Positions 1 through 8,848 of a stretch of DNA of 64,000 bases are shown here, in pieces. Location of the stretch: positions 1 to 64,000 of the forward strand of contig CAKPNA010000006.1 of NCBI GenBank assembly GCA_934168275.1, written 5' to 3'. A program made the position numbers and the translations under genes. Positions within the stretch are counted from its first letter, which is position 1; each line of letters opens with the position of its first letter. This DNA comes from an uncultured Bacilli bacterium (GTDB taxonomy: Bacteria; Bacillota_I; Bacilli_A; RF39; UBA660). The notes below the pieces were generated by a model that saw nothing but the letters and a program-made list of their open reading frames with translations, was not told the DNA's origin and made no database searches.

Positions 1-133
1 GCAAACATAAAATGATAAAAAAATGAAGTTTTTCAATGATTCACATTTGTTTTAAATTAAAAACTGTCAAACTAGGGAGATGGCAATTATTGTTGTCGTT
101 AAGTAAAACTTTTGTCATTTATTTAAAAATTAA

Positions 134-162
134 TTGTATTTTAATAAATTCTATGTTAAAAT
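134..162 (+). promoter_or_regulatory. Promoter of sepF
   Basis: A TTGTAT -35 box (134-139) and a TAAAAT -10 box (157-162) are separated by 17 bases. Transcription would start near 169, about 20 bases before the sepF start codon. Positions 1-133 hold no gene that I can recognise. Confidence 0.6.
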
Positions 163-190
163 GTATTTATATAGAATAGGAGAGATTTAT

Positions 191-577
191 ATGGCTTTAA
201 ATAAATTTAAGAAAATTTTAGTTGAAGATAACGATAACGAGAATGAATATTATAACGAGGATGATACTGAGAATTCAACTAATAAGTCTGGTAAAATGAT
301 TTTGTTAGAGCCACGTGCTTTTTCGGAAAGTCAGCAAATAGCAGATCATTTAAAGAAACGTAATACTGTAGTCGTTAACATGAAAAGAGTTACCCCTGAT
401 CAAGCCAAACGTATTATTGATTTCTTAAGTGGAACAGTATATGCTATTGGTGGTGATTTACAGAAAATAGGTGGTGGTATATTCCTATGTACCCCTAAAA
501 ATGTCAATGTCGAAGGAGCCATCAGCGATGATGACGATAAAGCTAAAAAAAATAAAGACGATGAACTAGAATGGTAA
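191..577 (+). CDS. sepF: Cell division protein SepF
   Basis: SepF is a cytoplasmic, membrane-binding partner of FtsZ that organises the division ring. The protein has 128 residues. An acidic linker of about 20-35 residues is followed by the conserved SepF fold with PRAFSESQQIADHLK, the VVVNMKR strand, and the F-LSGTVYAIGGDLQKIG motif with its GG turn. An upstream in-frame ATG at 134 exists, but it lies within the -35 box; the ATG at 191 has a good AGGAGAG site at 178-184, so I chose it. The tail is unusually Asp/Lys-rich. A DivIVA-like gene follows after 28 bases, as in the division cluster of Gram-positive bacteria. Confidence 0.93.
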   Translation: MALNKFKKILVEDNDNENEYYNEDDTENSTNKSGKMILLEPRAFSESQQIADHLKKRNTVVVNMKRVTPDQAKRIIDFLSGTVYAIGGDLQKIGGGIFLCTPKNVNVEGAISDDDDKAKKNKDDELEW

Positions 578-605
578 TATAGTATTGTTAGTTGAGGTGA
601 ATAAA

Positions 606-1067
606 ATGAAAAGGTTTACTGTTGTTGAAAATGGTTATGATGTTAATGAAGTTAACCGCTTTATTGATATTGTTATTCGTAGATTAGAAAAATTAAATAA
701 TGAAAATAATGAATATTACCAAAAGATAACTGAATTAACTAAACAAGTAGAAGAATTAAATAATAAACCTCAACAAACTGAAACAACTAACCCTAACATA
801 GATAGCCTAAACAAAGCAATTTTAGCCGTTCAAGAAACAGCCGATAGAATGAAATCAGTTGCTAAAGAAGAATCTCGCATGATAATTGAAGATGCCAAAA
901 GAAATGCTAATTCGATTGTCCATGAAGCCTTGGTAAAAGCCGAAAAGACGGAAATTGAAACAGCTATGTTAAAGAAGAATATCAATATTTACAAAAATAG
1001 AATGAAGAATATGTTAACAAGTCAATTAGAAATGATTGATGATATGGATAAAGATGAAATAGAATAA
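606..1067 (+). CDS. DivIVA-domain protein
   Basis: DivIVA/GpsB-type proteins bind curved membranes at poles and septa and recruit division or wall-synthesis partners. The N-terminus (KRFTVVENGYDVNEVNRFID) matches the DivIVA membrane-binding domain. Long coiled coils follow, at about residues 20-55 and 70-150. The length is 153 residues from the ATG at 606, which has a GAGGTG ribosome site 8 bases upstream; an upstream TTG-type extension to 585 is less likely. The order sepF, divIVA, ileS is the Bacillus-type division cluster, with the ylm genes missing and a sigma factor inserted here. It could be DivIVA proper or a paralogue. Confidence 0.85.
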   Translation: MKRFTVVENGYDVNEVNRFIDIVIRRLEKLNNENNEYYQKITELTKQVEELNNKPQQTETTNPNIDSLNKAILAVQETADRMKSVAKEESRMIIEDAKRNANSIVHEALVKAEKTEIETAMLKKNINIYKNRMKNMLTSQLEMIDDMDKDEIE

Positions 1068-1068
1068 G

Positions 1069-1096
1069 AACCTTTTAATGAGGTTTTTATTTTTTG
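1069..1096 (+). terminator. Intrinsic terminator after the DivIVA gene
   Basis: A short hairpin AACCT/AGGTT (1069-1073 and 1081-1085) runs into a T-rich stretch. It separates the division genes from the sigma-factor gene. Confidence 0.6.
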
Positions 1097-1165
1097 TTTA
1101 CTTAAAACAAGAAAAATGATAAAATATATCTCAAAATTATTAACAAGAAAGATTGGTGATATAAA

Positions 1166-3292
1166 ATGGAACTAAGTTTAGAAAAAATTCAAAAATTAAG
1201 TACTGAACAAATAATAGATGCAGTATTATTAGAAGTTGATAAAATATATTTAAGCCTTAACTACACAGGAATATCTAAAGAAGCATTTTATAAACTAGTA
1301 GAAGCAGAAATAATTAAATCAAAAGAAAACTATCAAGGCAATATAAGTTATATCGAGTACATTAAAAATAAAATTAAAGAATCATTAACTAAGCAAATAA
1401 TGAAAATGTTAACTAATACTAATGCTGCCACACAAATTATTAATAATTATGCTAATTTATATTTAAGTAATGATATTACAAATAACAGTGCTATTAAAAA
1501 CTTGTATAAATTAGATAAACTATTTGAAACATATAATTATATTCCAAGTCCTGATGTTTTACTTAAATTGTTAGAGAGTAATGAAATAATTTCCTCATCA
1601 GTAACTATTATCTTTAATAAATATAAAAATGTTATTATTTCAGGCAACTTAGAAAAAGTCTTTGATACTACTACTATTATTCAACTAGTTGAAGCATACC
1701 TTATAATGAATAATATTGAAATTAAAGAAGAACCAGAAAATAAAGAAGAAGAAACAGATAATGACTATATGACTGCTGATGATGTGAAAATGTATTTACA
1801 AGAAATAAGTAGAATACCTCTTCTAACGCCAGAAGAAGAAAGATATTTAGCTAAAAGAATATCCCAAGGTGATATGGCTGCAAGAGAAAAGTTTATAGAA
1901 AGTAATTTAAGACTTGTAGTAAAAATGGCTAAAAAATATGTTGATAGAGGATTAGCTCTTCTTGATTTAATTCAGGAAGGTAATACCGGATTAATAATTG
2001 CTGCTGACCGTTTTGATGTGAAAAGAAATACTAGATTTTCAACATATGCAACTAGTTGGATAAGACAAGCTATTACCAGAGCTATAACTGATAAGGGAAG
2101 AAATATTAGAATATCTAGTCATTTATATTATAAAATGGCTAAGTATCGTAAAATAGAAAGTATTCTAGAAAACGAATTGCATAGAAAACCAACAACCAAA
2201 GAAATAGCCAAAAGAATGGGTATAACAGAGACTCAGGCTGAAAATATTGTTACGTGGCAAAATGATACTTTGAGTATGAATTATACATCAAATGATGATG
2301 AAGATAATAAATTAGAAGAAATAATTTCATCACAAGACGATGGACCTGAAACAATAGCTTTTACTAATGATATGCAAAAAGAAGTTCGACAAATACTAGA
2401 TGAATGTTCATCATTAACTCCTAATGAAAGAACTGTTATAATAAAACGTTTTGGTCTTGAAGATAACATTTCTTTAACATTAGAAGAAACAGGAAAGATA
2501 ATTGGTGTATCAAGAGAAAGAACTCGTCAGATAGAAGAGAAAGCATTAACTAAACTTAGAAGTTTTCATAAAACACGACGCTTAGCTGCATACACCCAAT
2601 ATCCTGATAAATCATTAGAAGTTTTAAATGATTCTCCAAAAAAAGACTCTAGTAAATCTGACAAAACATCCAAAAGTAATTCTACAAATTCGTCAACAAG
2701 AAAATTACCAACTATATATGATTACTTTAAATATAATACTAAAGAACAAGTAAATAGTGTTATATCACAACTATCAATTGAAGAACAACATCTAGTAAGA
2801 TTGAGATTTGGAAATGATTTAAATAATCCAAGTATTAGTGAATTAAATGATGAAGGTAAAATTAGGTTTTATCAAATTGTAGTACCTAAAATGAAAAGAA
2901 TGCTAATTGAAGAAGATGAAAAAATATTAGCTAGTAATCCAGTAGAAGAATTCCAACCACCTTTAAGTAAATTACTAGTAGCAGAAGGTTATAATCAATT
3001 AATAGTAAAAGATCAATATAATGAAGAAATAACAGACCAAGACTATAACAAAGTACTAGTATTATTAAAAACACCAGAATTTATTAAATTAACAAGAATT
3101 ATAAATATCCAACAAACTATAATAATAATATTAAAGTTAGGTTATATAGATGGGAAACATTTTAGTAATAAAGTAATAGCCAATTTCTTAAAAATAGATG
3201 AAGAACAAGTTGAATATAATATTCAAAGAAGTATAAATGTATTAAGAGTATATTATGAAAATAAAGGTTATTCAAAAAAATTAATAAAATAA
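1166..3292 (+). CDS. Extended sigma-70 family factor with extra region-4-like modules
   Basis: This is an RNA polymerase sigma factor of 708 residues, about twice the RpoD at 29624. Residues 1-200 are a novel helical region ending in an acidic linker. Regions 1.2-2 cover about 203-325 (LLDLIQEGNTGL, FSTYATSWIRQAITRAI). Region 3 covers about 325-375, and region 4 with its helix-turn-helix about 405-467 (LTLEETGKIIGVSRERTRQIEEKALTKLR). After a Ser/Lys-rich linker (about 485-512) come two weaker region-4-like units: one near 525-580 (LSIEEQHLVRLRFGNDL) and one near 640-695 (IANFLKIDEEQVEYNIQRSINVLR). Region 2 has SWIRQ where RpoD has WWIRQ, and the stretch after it (RISSHLYYKMAKY) differs from RpoD (RVPVHMVETINRL), so promoter choice is probably different. 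It sits alone between the DivIVA gene and ileS. Its role is unknown. Confidence 0.85.
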   Translation: MELSLEKIQKLSTEQIIDAVLLEVDKIYLSLNYTGISKEAFYKLVEAEIIKSKENYQGNISYIEYIKNKIKESLTKQIMKMLTNTNAATQIINNYANLYLSNDITNNSAIKNLYKLDKLFETYNYIPSPDVLLKLLESNEIISSSVTIIFNKYKNVIISGNLEKVFDTTTIIQLVEAYLIMNNIEIKEEPENKEEETDNDYMTADDVKMYLQEISRIPLLTPEEERYLAKRISQGDMAAREKFIESNLRLVVKMAKKYVDRGLALLDLIQEGNTGLIIAADRFDVKRNTRFSTYATSWIRQAITRAITDKGRNIRISSHLYYKMAKYRKIESILENELHRKPTTKEIAKRMGITETQAENIVTWQNDTLSMNYTSNDDEDNKLEEIISSQDDGPETIAFTNDMQKEVRQILDECSSLTPNERTVIIKRFGLEDNISLTLEETGKIIGVSRERTRQIEEKALTKLRSFHKTRRLAAYTQYPDKSLEVLNDSPKKDSSKSDKTSKSNSTNSSTRKLPTIYDYFKYNTKEQVNSVISQLSIEEQHLVRLRFGNDLNNPSISELNDEGKIRFYQIVVPKMKRMLIEEDEKILASNPVEEFQPPLSKLLVAEGYNQLIVKDQYNEEITDQDYNKVLVLLKTPEFIKLTRIINIQQTIIIILKLGYIDGKHFSNKVIANFLKIDEEQVEYNIQRSINVLRVYYENKGYSKKLIK

Positions 3293-3297
3293 AAATA

Positions 3298-3326
3298 TTG
3301 ACAATGATATATATATTTATTATAAT
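3298..3326 (+). promoter_or_regulatory. Promoter of the ileS T-box leader
   Basis: A consensus TTGACA (3298-3303) and TATAAT (3321-3326) are spaced by 17 bases. Transcription would begin at about 3333, at the start of the T-box leader. Confidence 0.8.
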
Positions 3327-3332
3327 TAAGTA

Positions 3333-3562
3333 AAATTAAAGCAAATGCAGAAGACGGTATTATCTAAGTAGTTATCAGAGAGTTAGTAATATGGTGCGAT
3401 ACTAATTAATGAATGGTAATATAGATCACTTCTAATGTGTTATTTTGAACTAAGTAGAAATAAACGCCTCTCACGTTATGAGATATAGAGTGTATGATAA
3501 ATTCATAAACTAAGGTGGTACCACGGATATATATTCGCCCTTAGATTATGAATTTTTTTTGC
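3333..3562 (+). promoter_or_regulatory. T-box riboswitch, isoleucine specifier
   Basis: This is a T-box leader that senses uncharged tRNA-Ile. Stem I contains the AGAGAG and GGTGCGA elements (about 3377-3400). The specifier loop has ATC (Ile) at 3425-3427, followed by the usual ACTTCT. The T-box sequence AAGGTGGTACCACGG lies at 3512-3526. The terminator pairs 3501-3512 with about 3541-3552 and is followed by eight or more T residues. Uncharged tRNA-Ile would favour the antiterminator and allow transcription of ileS. Confidence 0.93.
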
Positions 3563-3581
3563 TTTAAAGAAGGAGGAATGT

Positions 3582-6500
3582 ATGAAAAATTTTAAAGAAC
3601 TAGACAAAAGAAATGTTGATGAAGTAGAAGAATCTATTCTAGAGTCATGGGGTAGTGTTAATGAAATGTATAATAAACAAGTAGAACTTCGCAAAAATGA
3701 CGAAACATTTGTCTTCTATGACGGTCCAGCTTTTGCTAATGGCTTTCCTGGACTACATCATATGGTAAGTAAAAACTTAAAAGATACTATTACTAAATAT
3801 CACGTTATGAATGGTAAAAAAGTAATAAGAAAAATAGGTTGGGATACGCATGGTCTACCTATCGAAAACCACGTTGAAAAGAAACTAGGTATCTCATCTA
3901 AAAAAGAAATAGAGAAGTTAGGTGTTGAAAAGTTTAACCAAGAGTGTCGTAATAGTGTTCGTGCTAACGAAGATGCCTTCACTAGATTAACTAGTAAAAT
4001 GGGTCAATTCTTTGATGTTGAACATCCATATCTAACTTATAAAAATGACTATATTGAAACTGAATGGTGGATACTTAGTGAAATGTATAAGAAAGGTATG
4101 TTCTATGAAGGAACAAGAGTAGTACCATATTGTCCACATTGTGGTACAGGACTAGCTACTCATGAAGTTGCCCAAAACTATCAAACTGATACTGCTATAA
4201 CAGTTTATGTTCCATTTAAAAAGAAAGATGAAGATATCTATTTCTTAGTATGGACAACAACACCATGGACCCTTATTGCTAACGTTGCTCTATGTGTTAA
4301 CCCTGATGAAGAATATTCTCTAGTAGAATCAAAAGGCACTAAGTTTATATTAGCATCTAGTCTTGTTGAAAAAGTACTAGGAGAAGAAGTAAATGTCCTA
4401 AAAACATATAAGGGTAAAGAATTAGAGTACACAGAATATGACCAATTAATACCATCATTAGAAGTAGATAAAAAAGGCTTCTATATCACATGTGATAACT
4501 ATGTTACTATGGAAGATGGCACAGGTATTGTTCATATTGCCCCAGCATTTGGTGAAGATGATGCTAATGTTGGTAAAAAATATGACTTACCATATCTAAA
4601 TCCTGTTGGTCTAGATGGTACTTATAAAGAAGGATTATGGCAAGGAAAGAATGTCTTTGACGTTAATGAAGAAGTAGTAAACTATTTAAAAGAAAATGGT
4701 AAACTATTTAAAAAACAAAAATTAGCTCATGAATATCCACATTGTTGGAGATGTGATACACCACTATTATATTATTCAATGCCAAGCTATTATATCAGCG
4801 TTAGTAAAATGACTGATGACTTAGTAAAATCTAATAATGAAGTTAATTGGTATCCAGCTTATGTTGGCGAAAAAAGATTTGCTAATTGGTTAATGAATGC
4901 TAGAGATTGGAATGTAAGCCGTAGTAGATATTGGGGTAGTCCAATTCCATATTGGAAGTGTGAATGTGGTCATGCCACTATGATTGGTTCAATTAAAGAA
5001 CTAAAAGAAAAAGCTATTGAAGAAATACCAGAAGACTTTGACTTACATAAACCATATATCGATAATGTTCACTTAACTTGTCCGGAATGTGGTAAAACAA
5101 TGACTCGTATTCCTGATGTACTAGATTGTTGGTTTGACTCAGGTTCAATGCCATTCGCTCAATACCATTATCCATTTGAAAACACTGAATTATTTGAAAG
5201 CCAATTCCCCGCTGACTTTATCTGTGAAGGAATCGACCAAACAAGAGGATGGTTCTATACACTAATGGTAATATCTACTTTCGTTAAAGGATGTAGTCCA
5301 TTTAAAAATGTTTTAGTAAATGACTTATTACTAGATAGTGAAGGTAAAAAGATGAGTAAATCAAGAGGTAATATCGTTGAACCATTCACTACTATTAAAG
5401 AATATGGTGCTGACACAGTAAGATTCTATTTACCATATGTATCACCAGTTTGGACACCATTAAAATTCGATATAGCAGGTCTTAAAGAAGTATACTCTAA
5501 ATTCTTTAACCCATTAAAGAATACTTATAGTTTCTTTGCTATGTATGCTAATATCGATGAAATAGATACTGATATGTGTGCTATAGAATACAAGGATAGA
5601 GAAGAAATAGATAAATGGTTACTATCTAAATATAATAAATTAGTAAAAGATGTTCGTAATAGTTTTGATGAATATGACTTAAATAAAGTAGTTCACTATC
5701 TAACTAACTTTGTCTCAGATGATTTATCTAATTGGTATATAAGAAGAAATAGATCTAGATTCTGGGCTAGTGAATTAGATAACTCTAAAAAGAGTGTATA
5801 TTTAACTACTTATGAAGTATTAGTTGGCTTATCAAAATTAATAGCTCCAATAACACCATATATCTCTGAAGAACTATATCGTAATCTAACTAACGAAGAA
5901 TCAGTTCACTTAGCTGATTATCCAGTATGTAATGAAAGTCTTATTAACGAAGAAATAGAAAATAGAATGGATTTAGTAAGAGATTTAATTAGTACGGGAA
6001 GATATGTTAGAGAAGAAGCTAAAATAAAAGTAAGACAACCACTACAAGAAGCTTTATTAGATATTAAAGATAAAGATGTAATTGGTGATTTAACAGACTT
6101 AATTAAAGAAGAATTAAATGTTAAAGAAGTAATATATGTTAGTGATTTAACTAAATATATGGATCTAACAGTTAAACCAAACTTTAAAGAAGTAGGAAAA
6201 GTATTTGGTAAGAATATTAAAGATTTCCAAGAAAAATTAACTAACCTAACTACTGATGATATAAATACCCTAAATAGTGGTAATAATATTAAAATGACTA
6301 TTGATAATACAGAGTATGAAGTAAATAAAGATATGGTTGATATTAGAATATCTTCTAAAGAAGGTTTTAATGTTGGTACTATTAATAATAAGTTTATTAT
6401 CTTAAATACTGAACTATCAAAAGAATTATTAGATGAAGGACTAGCTCGTGAAACAATATCTAAAATCCAGCAACTAAGAAAGAGTTATAACTTTGATATT

Positions 6501-6677
6501 ATGGATAGAATAAAAGTATATTATCATGCTAACGATGAATATACAAATAGTATTAATAAACACCTAGAATTTATTAAGAAAGAAACACTAGCTATTGAAT
6601 TTATTAATGATAATAGCCTAGAATTAGATACTAATATTAATGATTATCAAGTAGGATTTAAATTAGAAAGAATGTAA
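3582..6677 (+). CDS. ileS: Isoleucyl-tRNA synthetase, type 2 (IleRS2), with GXHH signature
   Basis: The enzyme charges tRNA-Ile with isoleucine in the cytosol. The length is 1031 residues, typical of the eukaryote-like IleRS2 type rather than the roughly 920-residue bacterial type 1. The catalytic start FYDGPAFANGFPGLHH carries G57-L58-H59-H60 in place of the classical HxGH, i.e. the swapped GXHH signature. The KMSKS loop is GKKMSKSRGN at about residue 593. The editing domain lies at about 200-390 (WTTTPWTL). Cys pairs (CECG, CPECG) near 456-506 suggest a bound zinc. It is preceded by an Ile T-box and an AAGGAGG site. IleRS2 enzymes are known for low mupirocin sensitivity. Confidence 0.96.
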   Translation: MKNFKELDKRNVDEVEESILESWGSVNEMYNKQVELRKNDETFVFYDGPAFANGFPGLHHMVSKNLKDTITKYHVMNGKKVIRKIGWDTHGLPIENHVEKKLGISSKKEIEKLGVEKFNQECRNSVRANEDAFTRLTSKMGQFFDVEHPYLTYKNDYIETEWWILSEMYKKGMFYEGTRVVPYCPHCGTGLATHEVAQNYQTDTAITVYVPFKKKDEDIYFLVWTTTPWTLIANVALCVNPDEEYSLVESKGTKFILASSLVEKVLGEEVNVLKTYKGKELEYTEYDQLIPSLEVDKKGFYITCDNYVTMEDGTGIVHIAPAFGEDDANVGKKYDLPYLNPVGLDGTYKEGLWQGKNVFDVNEEVVNYLKENGKLFKKQKLAHEYPHCWRCDTPLLYYSMPSYYISVSKMTDDLVKSNNEVNWYPAYVGEKRFANWLMNARDWNVSRSRYWGSPIPYWKCECGHATMIGSIKELKEKAIEEIPEDFDLHKPYIDNVHLTCPECGKTMTRIPDVLDCWFDSGSMPFAQYHYPFENTELFESQFPADFICEGIDQTRGWFYTLMVISTFVKGCSPFKNVLVNDLLLDSEGKKMSKSRGNIVEPFTTIKEYGADTVRFYLPYVSPVWTPLKFDIAGLKEVYSKFFNPLKNTYSFFAMYANIDEIDTDMCAIEYKDREEIDKWLLSKYNKLVKDVRNSFDEYDLNKVVHYLTNFVSDDLSNWYIRRNRSRFWASELDNSKKSVYLTTYEVLVGLSKLIAPITPYISEELYRNLTNEESVHLADYPVCNESLINEEIENRMDLVRDLISTGRYVREEAKIKVRQPLQEALLDIKDKDVIGDLTDLIKEELNVKEVIYVSDLTKYMDLTVKPNFKEVGKVFGKNIKDFQEKLTNLTTDDINTLNSGNNIKMTIDNTEYEVNKDMVDIRISSKEGFNVGTINNKFIILNTELSKELLDEGLARETISKIQQLRKSYNFDIMDRIKVYYHANDEYTNSINKHLEFIKKETLAIEFINDNSLELDTNINDYQVGFKLERM

Positions 6678-6692
6678 TTGTTCTTTCTTTTT
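6665..6692 (+). terminator. Terminator after ileS
   Basis: AGAAAGAA (6665-6672) and TTCTTTCT (6681-6688) form an A/T-rich hairpin overlapping the stop codon, followed by a short T-run. It is a weak candidate. Confidence 0.45.
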
Positions 6693-6743
6693 AGTTGTAA
6701 AATGGAAGGTAATATAGTATACTTATCTTAGGAGGAAAGTAGT

Positions 6744-7169
6744 ATGACTTATGTATGGTTAGTAGCAATTATTATTCTAGGTTTTATTGAAGCAATAACT
6801 GAAGGAATAGTAAGTATATGGTTTGTAATAAGTGGCCTTTTAGCACTTATTGTGTCTATATTTACTGATGTATTCTTAATACAATTTGCGATATTTGTAA
6901 TAGTAGGAATTATTCTTATGATAACTACTCGATCATCTGTATCTAAATACCTAAAAGTAAACCCTGTAAGAACTAATTTAGATAGGGTAATAGGTATGAA
7001 AGGTATCGTTACTGAAGACATAAAAAAAGATAAATATGGTGAAGTAAGAGTAGATGGTAAAAGATGGACAGCTTATTCTAAAGATGAAAAAGTAATTAAA
7101 AAAGATGAGTTTGTCGAAATATTAAATATTGATGGTAATAAACTTGCTGTTAAAAAAATAAAGGAGTGA
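6744..7169 (+). CDS. NfeD-family membrane protein
   Basis: NfeD-like proteins are small membrane partners of SPFH/stomatin proteins. The protein has 141 residues. Two or three membrane segments fill about residues 1-62 (VWLVAIIILGFIEAITEG, LALIVSIFTDVFLIQFAIFVIVGIILMI). A C-terminal OB-fold-like domain follows (about 80-140: VIGMKGIVTEDI, GEVRVDGKRWTAYS). It lies 7 bases upstream of the SPFH gene, the classical nfeD-stomatin operon. An AGGAGGAAAG ribosome site precedes the ATG. Confidence 0.88.
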   Translation: MTYVWLVAIIILGFIEAITEGIVSIWFVISGLLALIVSIFTDVFLIQFAIFVIVGIILMITTRSSVSKYLKVNPVRTNLDRVIGMKGIVTEDIKKDKYGEVRVDGKRWTAYSKDEKVIKKDEFVEILNIDGNKLAVKKIKE

Positions 7170-7176
7170 TAAATAT

Positions 7177-8076
7177 ATGGAAATATTAATTATATTATTA
7201 ATTTTAGTATTGGTATTTGTTATACCATGTATAAAAATTGTCCCACAAGCTAAAAGTTATGTAGTAGAAAGATTAGGTTCTTACTTTGAGACTTGGTCAA
7301 ATGGCTTACACTTTAAATTACCTTTTGTTGATCGTATCTCTAATATGGTTACATTAAAAGAAATAGTTAAAGACTTTGCCCCACAACCAGTTATAACAAA
7401 AGATAATGTTACTATGCAAATAGATACTGTTGTTTATTTCCAAATAACAGATGCTAAATTATATACTTATGGAGTAGAAAACCCAATAAATGCTATTGAA
7501 AACTTAACTGCTACGACATTAAGAAACTTAATTGGAGAACTAGAATTAGACCAAACACTTACATCAAGAGATATAATTAATTCTAAAATGCGTGCTATTT
7601 TAGATGAAGCAACTGATCCATGGGGTATTAAAGTAAATAGAGTAGAAGTAAAAAACATTATCCCACCGAGAGATATTCAAGAAGCCATGGAAAAACAAAT
7701 GCGTGCTGAAAGAGAAAGAAGAGAAAAGATTCTTCAAGCCGAAGGTGAAAAGAAATCTAGTATCTTAATTGCTGAAGGTGAAAAAGAAAGTGCTATCCTA
7801 AGAGCGGAAGCAAAAAAAGAGTCTCAAATTAAAATAGCGGAAGGTGAAGCCGAAGCCTTACTTAAACTTAAAAAAGCCGAAGCTGATGGTATTAAACTAT
7901 TAAAAGAAGCAGGAGCTGATAAAGCAGTTCTTACTATGAAAAGTTTTGATACCCTAGCTAAAGTAAGTGAAGGATCTGCAACAAAAATAATAATTCCCTC
8001 AGAACTTCAAACAGTAGCTACAATGAGTACCACTATTGGCGAATTATTAAAAGAAGACAAAAAAGATAAAAAATAG
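7177..8076 (+). CDS. SPFH/stomatin-like (QmcA family) protein
   Basis: This is a band-7 scaffold protein of membrane microdomains. An N-terminal membrane segment (about residues 1-16) is followed by the SPFH domain (about 20-180, including VPQAKSYVVERLGSYFETW and VEVKNIIPPRDIQEAMEKQM). An Ala/Glu/Lys-rich coiled coil (about 175-250) contains repeated AEGEKES/AEAKKES motifs that drive oligomerisation. It has 299 residues, normal for the family. It forms an operon with the NfeD gene directly upstream; the exact cargo or role is not visible from sequence. Confidence 0.92.
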   Translation: MEILIILLILVLVFVIPCIKIVPQAKSYVVERLGSYFETWSNGLHFKLPFVDRISNMVTLKEIVKDFAPQPVITKDNVTMQIDTVVYFQITDAKLYTYGVENPINAIENLTATTLRNLIGELELDQTLTSRDIINSKMRAILDEATDPWGIKVNRVEVKNIIPPRDIQEAMEKQMRAERERREKILQAEGEKKSSILIAEGEKESAILRAEAKKESQIKIAEGEAEALLKLKKAEADGIKLLKEAGADKAVLTMKSFDTLAKVSEGSATKIIIPSELQTVATMSTTIGELLKEDKKDKK

Positions 8077-8080
8077 AGAA

Positions 8081-8110
8081 AGTATCTACAATTTAGTAGA
8101 TATTTTTTTT
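8081..8110 (+). terminator. Terminator after the SPFH gene
   Basis: TATCTAC (8083-8089) and GTAGATA (8096-8102) form a 7-bp stem followed by eight T residues. Confidence 0.85.
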
Positions 8111-8136
8111 ATTTAGGTATATAATTAATATGTAAT

Positions 8137-8212
8137 TGCCCTATAGCCAAGCGGTAAGGCATCGGACTCTGACTCCGACATTTCGTTAGTTCGAATCTAA
8201 CTAGGGCAACCA
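8137..8212 (+). tRNA. tRNA-Gln (anticodon CTG)
   Basis: A full cloverleaf is visible. The acceptor stem pairs TGCCCTA with TAGGGCA, the D stem is GCC/GGC, and the anticodon stem TCGGA/TCCGA encloses loop CTCTGAC (anticodon CTG, reads CAG). The T stem is GTTAG/CTAAC with loop TTCGAAT. The discriminator base is A, and CCA is encoded (8210-8212). Confidence 0.95.
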
Positions 8213-8222
8213 TGTTGCTTTT

Positions 8223-8248
8223 AAGCCCTTATTTTATAAGGCTTTTTT
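8223..8248 (+). terminator. Terminator after tRNA-Gln
   Basis: AAGCCCTTAT and ATAAGGCTT form a hairpin with one bulged C, followed by a T-run. Eighteen bases of it recur after tRNA-Cys at 58747-58764. Confidence 0.8.
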
Positions 8249-8309
8249 CTTTTTATGCATGTATTAGGTACATTTTTAGTAAAAAAATGCAAAAAAGGCA
8301 AAAAAATGT

Positions 8310-8337
8310 TTGCTTTTTTCAAAAAAAGTGCTATAAT
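8310..8337 (+). promoter_or_regulatory. Promoter of the pilin-like/sortase genes
   Basis: TTGCTT (8310-8315) and a consensus TATAAT (8332-8337) are spaced by 16 bases, upstream of the small surface-protein gene. Confidence 0.6.
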
Positions 8338-8368
8338 AGGAAACAATTAAATTTATTAAGGGGGAATT

Positions 8369-8848
8369 ATGATGAAAAAAATAGGTTTAATTAGTTTAAT
8401 TTTAATAGGTACAATATTTGTAATTAATACTGTTAAAGCAGATGATATAACTAATCAAGTAGAAATTATAAATGTTGATGCTAACACAGGAAATCCTATC
8501 GTTGGTAGTAGATTAGTACTAACTGATGAAGCAGGAAATACTGTTGATGAATGGATAACAACAGAGAATAAGCACTATGTATATAACTTAAAAGTAGGTA
8601 AATATACTTTAACTCAAACTGAAGTTCCAGAAGGATACTCAAATGGTAATAACAGCATTGAATTTGAAGTAGAAGAAAACGATAAAAACATATCACTTAC
8701 TATTGATAACACTATGGCTAGTGAAGAAATAATTACAGTACCAGATACATTCTCAAGTACAAAATTAATATATATTATTTCAGCTATTCTAACTATTATA
8801 GGAGCTTTAACAGCATATAATTATGCTACTATAAAAGAAAATGAATAA
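8369..8848 (+). CDS. SpaA-like surface protein with putative sorting signal
   Basis: This is a small exported protein of 159 residues. The signal peptide covers about residues 1-24 (cleavage after VKA). A single SpaA/Cna-B-type beta-sandwich follows (about 30-113: VEIINVDANTGNPIVGSRLVL ending KYTLTQTEVPEGY), the fold of Gram-positive pilins and adhesin stalks. Then VPDTF (124-128), a hydrophobic segment (about 131-150) and a short tail resemble a non-canonical LPXTG-type sorting signal. The next gene, overlapping by 8 bases, is a sortase, which supports anchoring or polymerisation. The tail is not strongly basic, unlike typical signals. Start at 8369 or 8372; a GGGGG ribosome site lies at 8360-8364. 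Confidence 0.8.
   Translation: MMKKIGLISLILIGTIFVINTVKADDITNQVEIINVDANTGNPIVGSRLVLTDEAGNTVDEWITTENKHYVYNLKVGKYTLTQTEVPEGYSNGNNSIEFEVEENDKNISLTIDNTMASEEIITVPDTFSSTKLIYIISAILTIIGALTAYNYATIKENE

Noticed and set aside
8212..8394. 60-codon ORF on the plus strand
   Set aside because: It begins inside the CCA end of tRNA-Gln, runs through a terminator and promoter, and overlaps the next gene's start.
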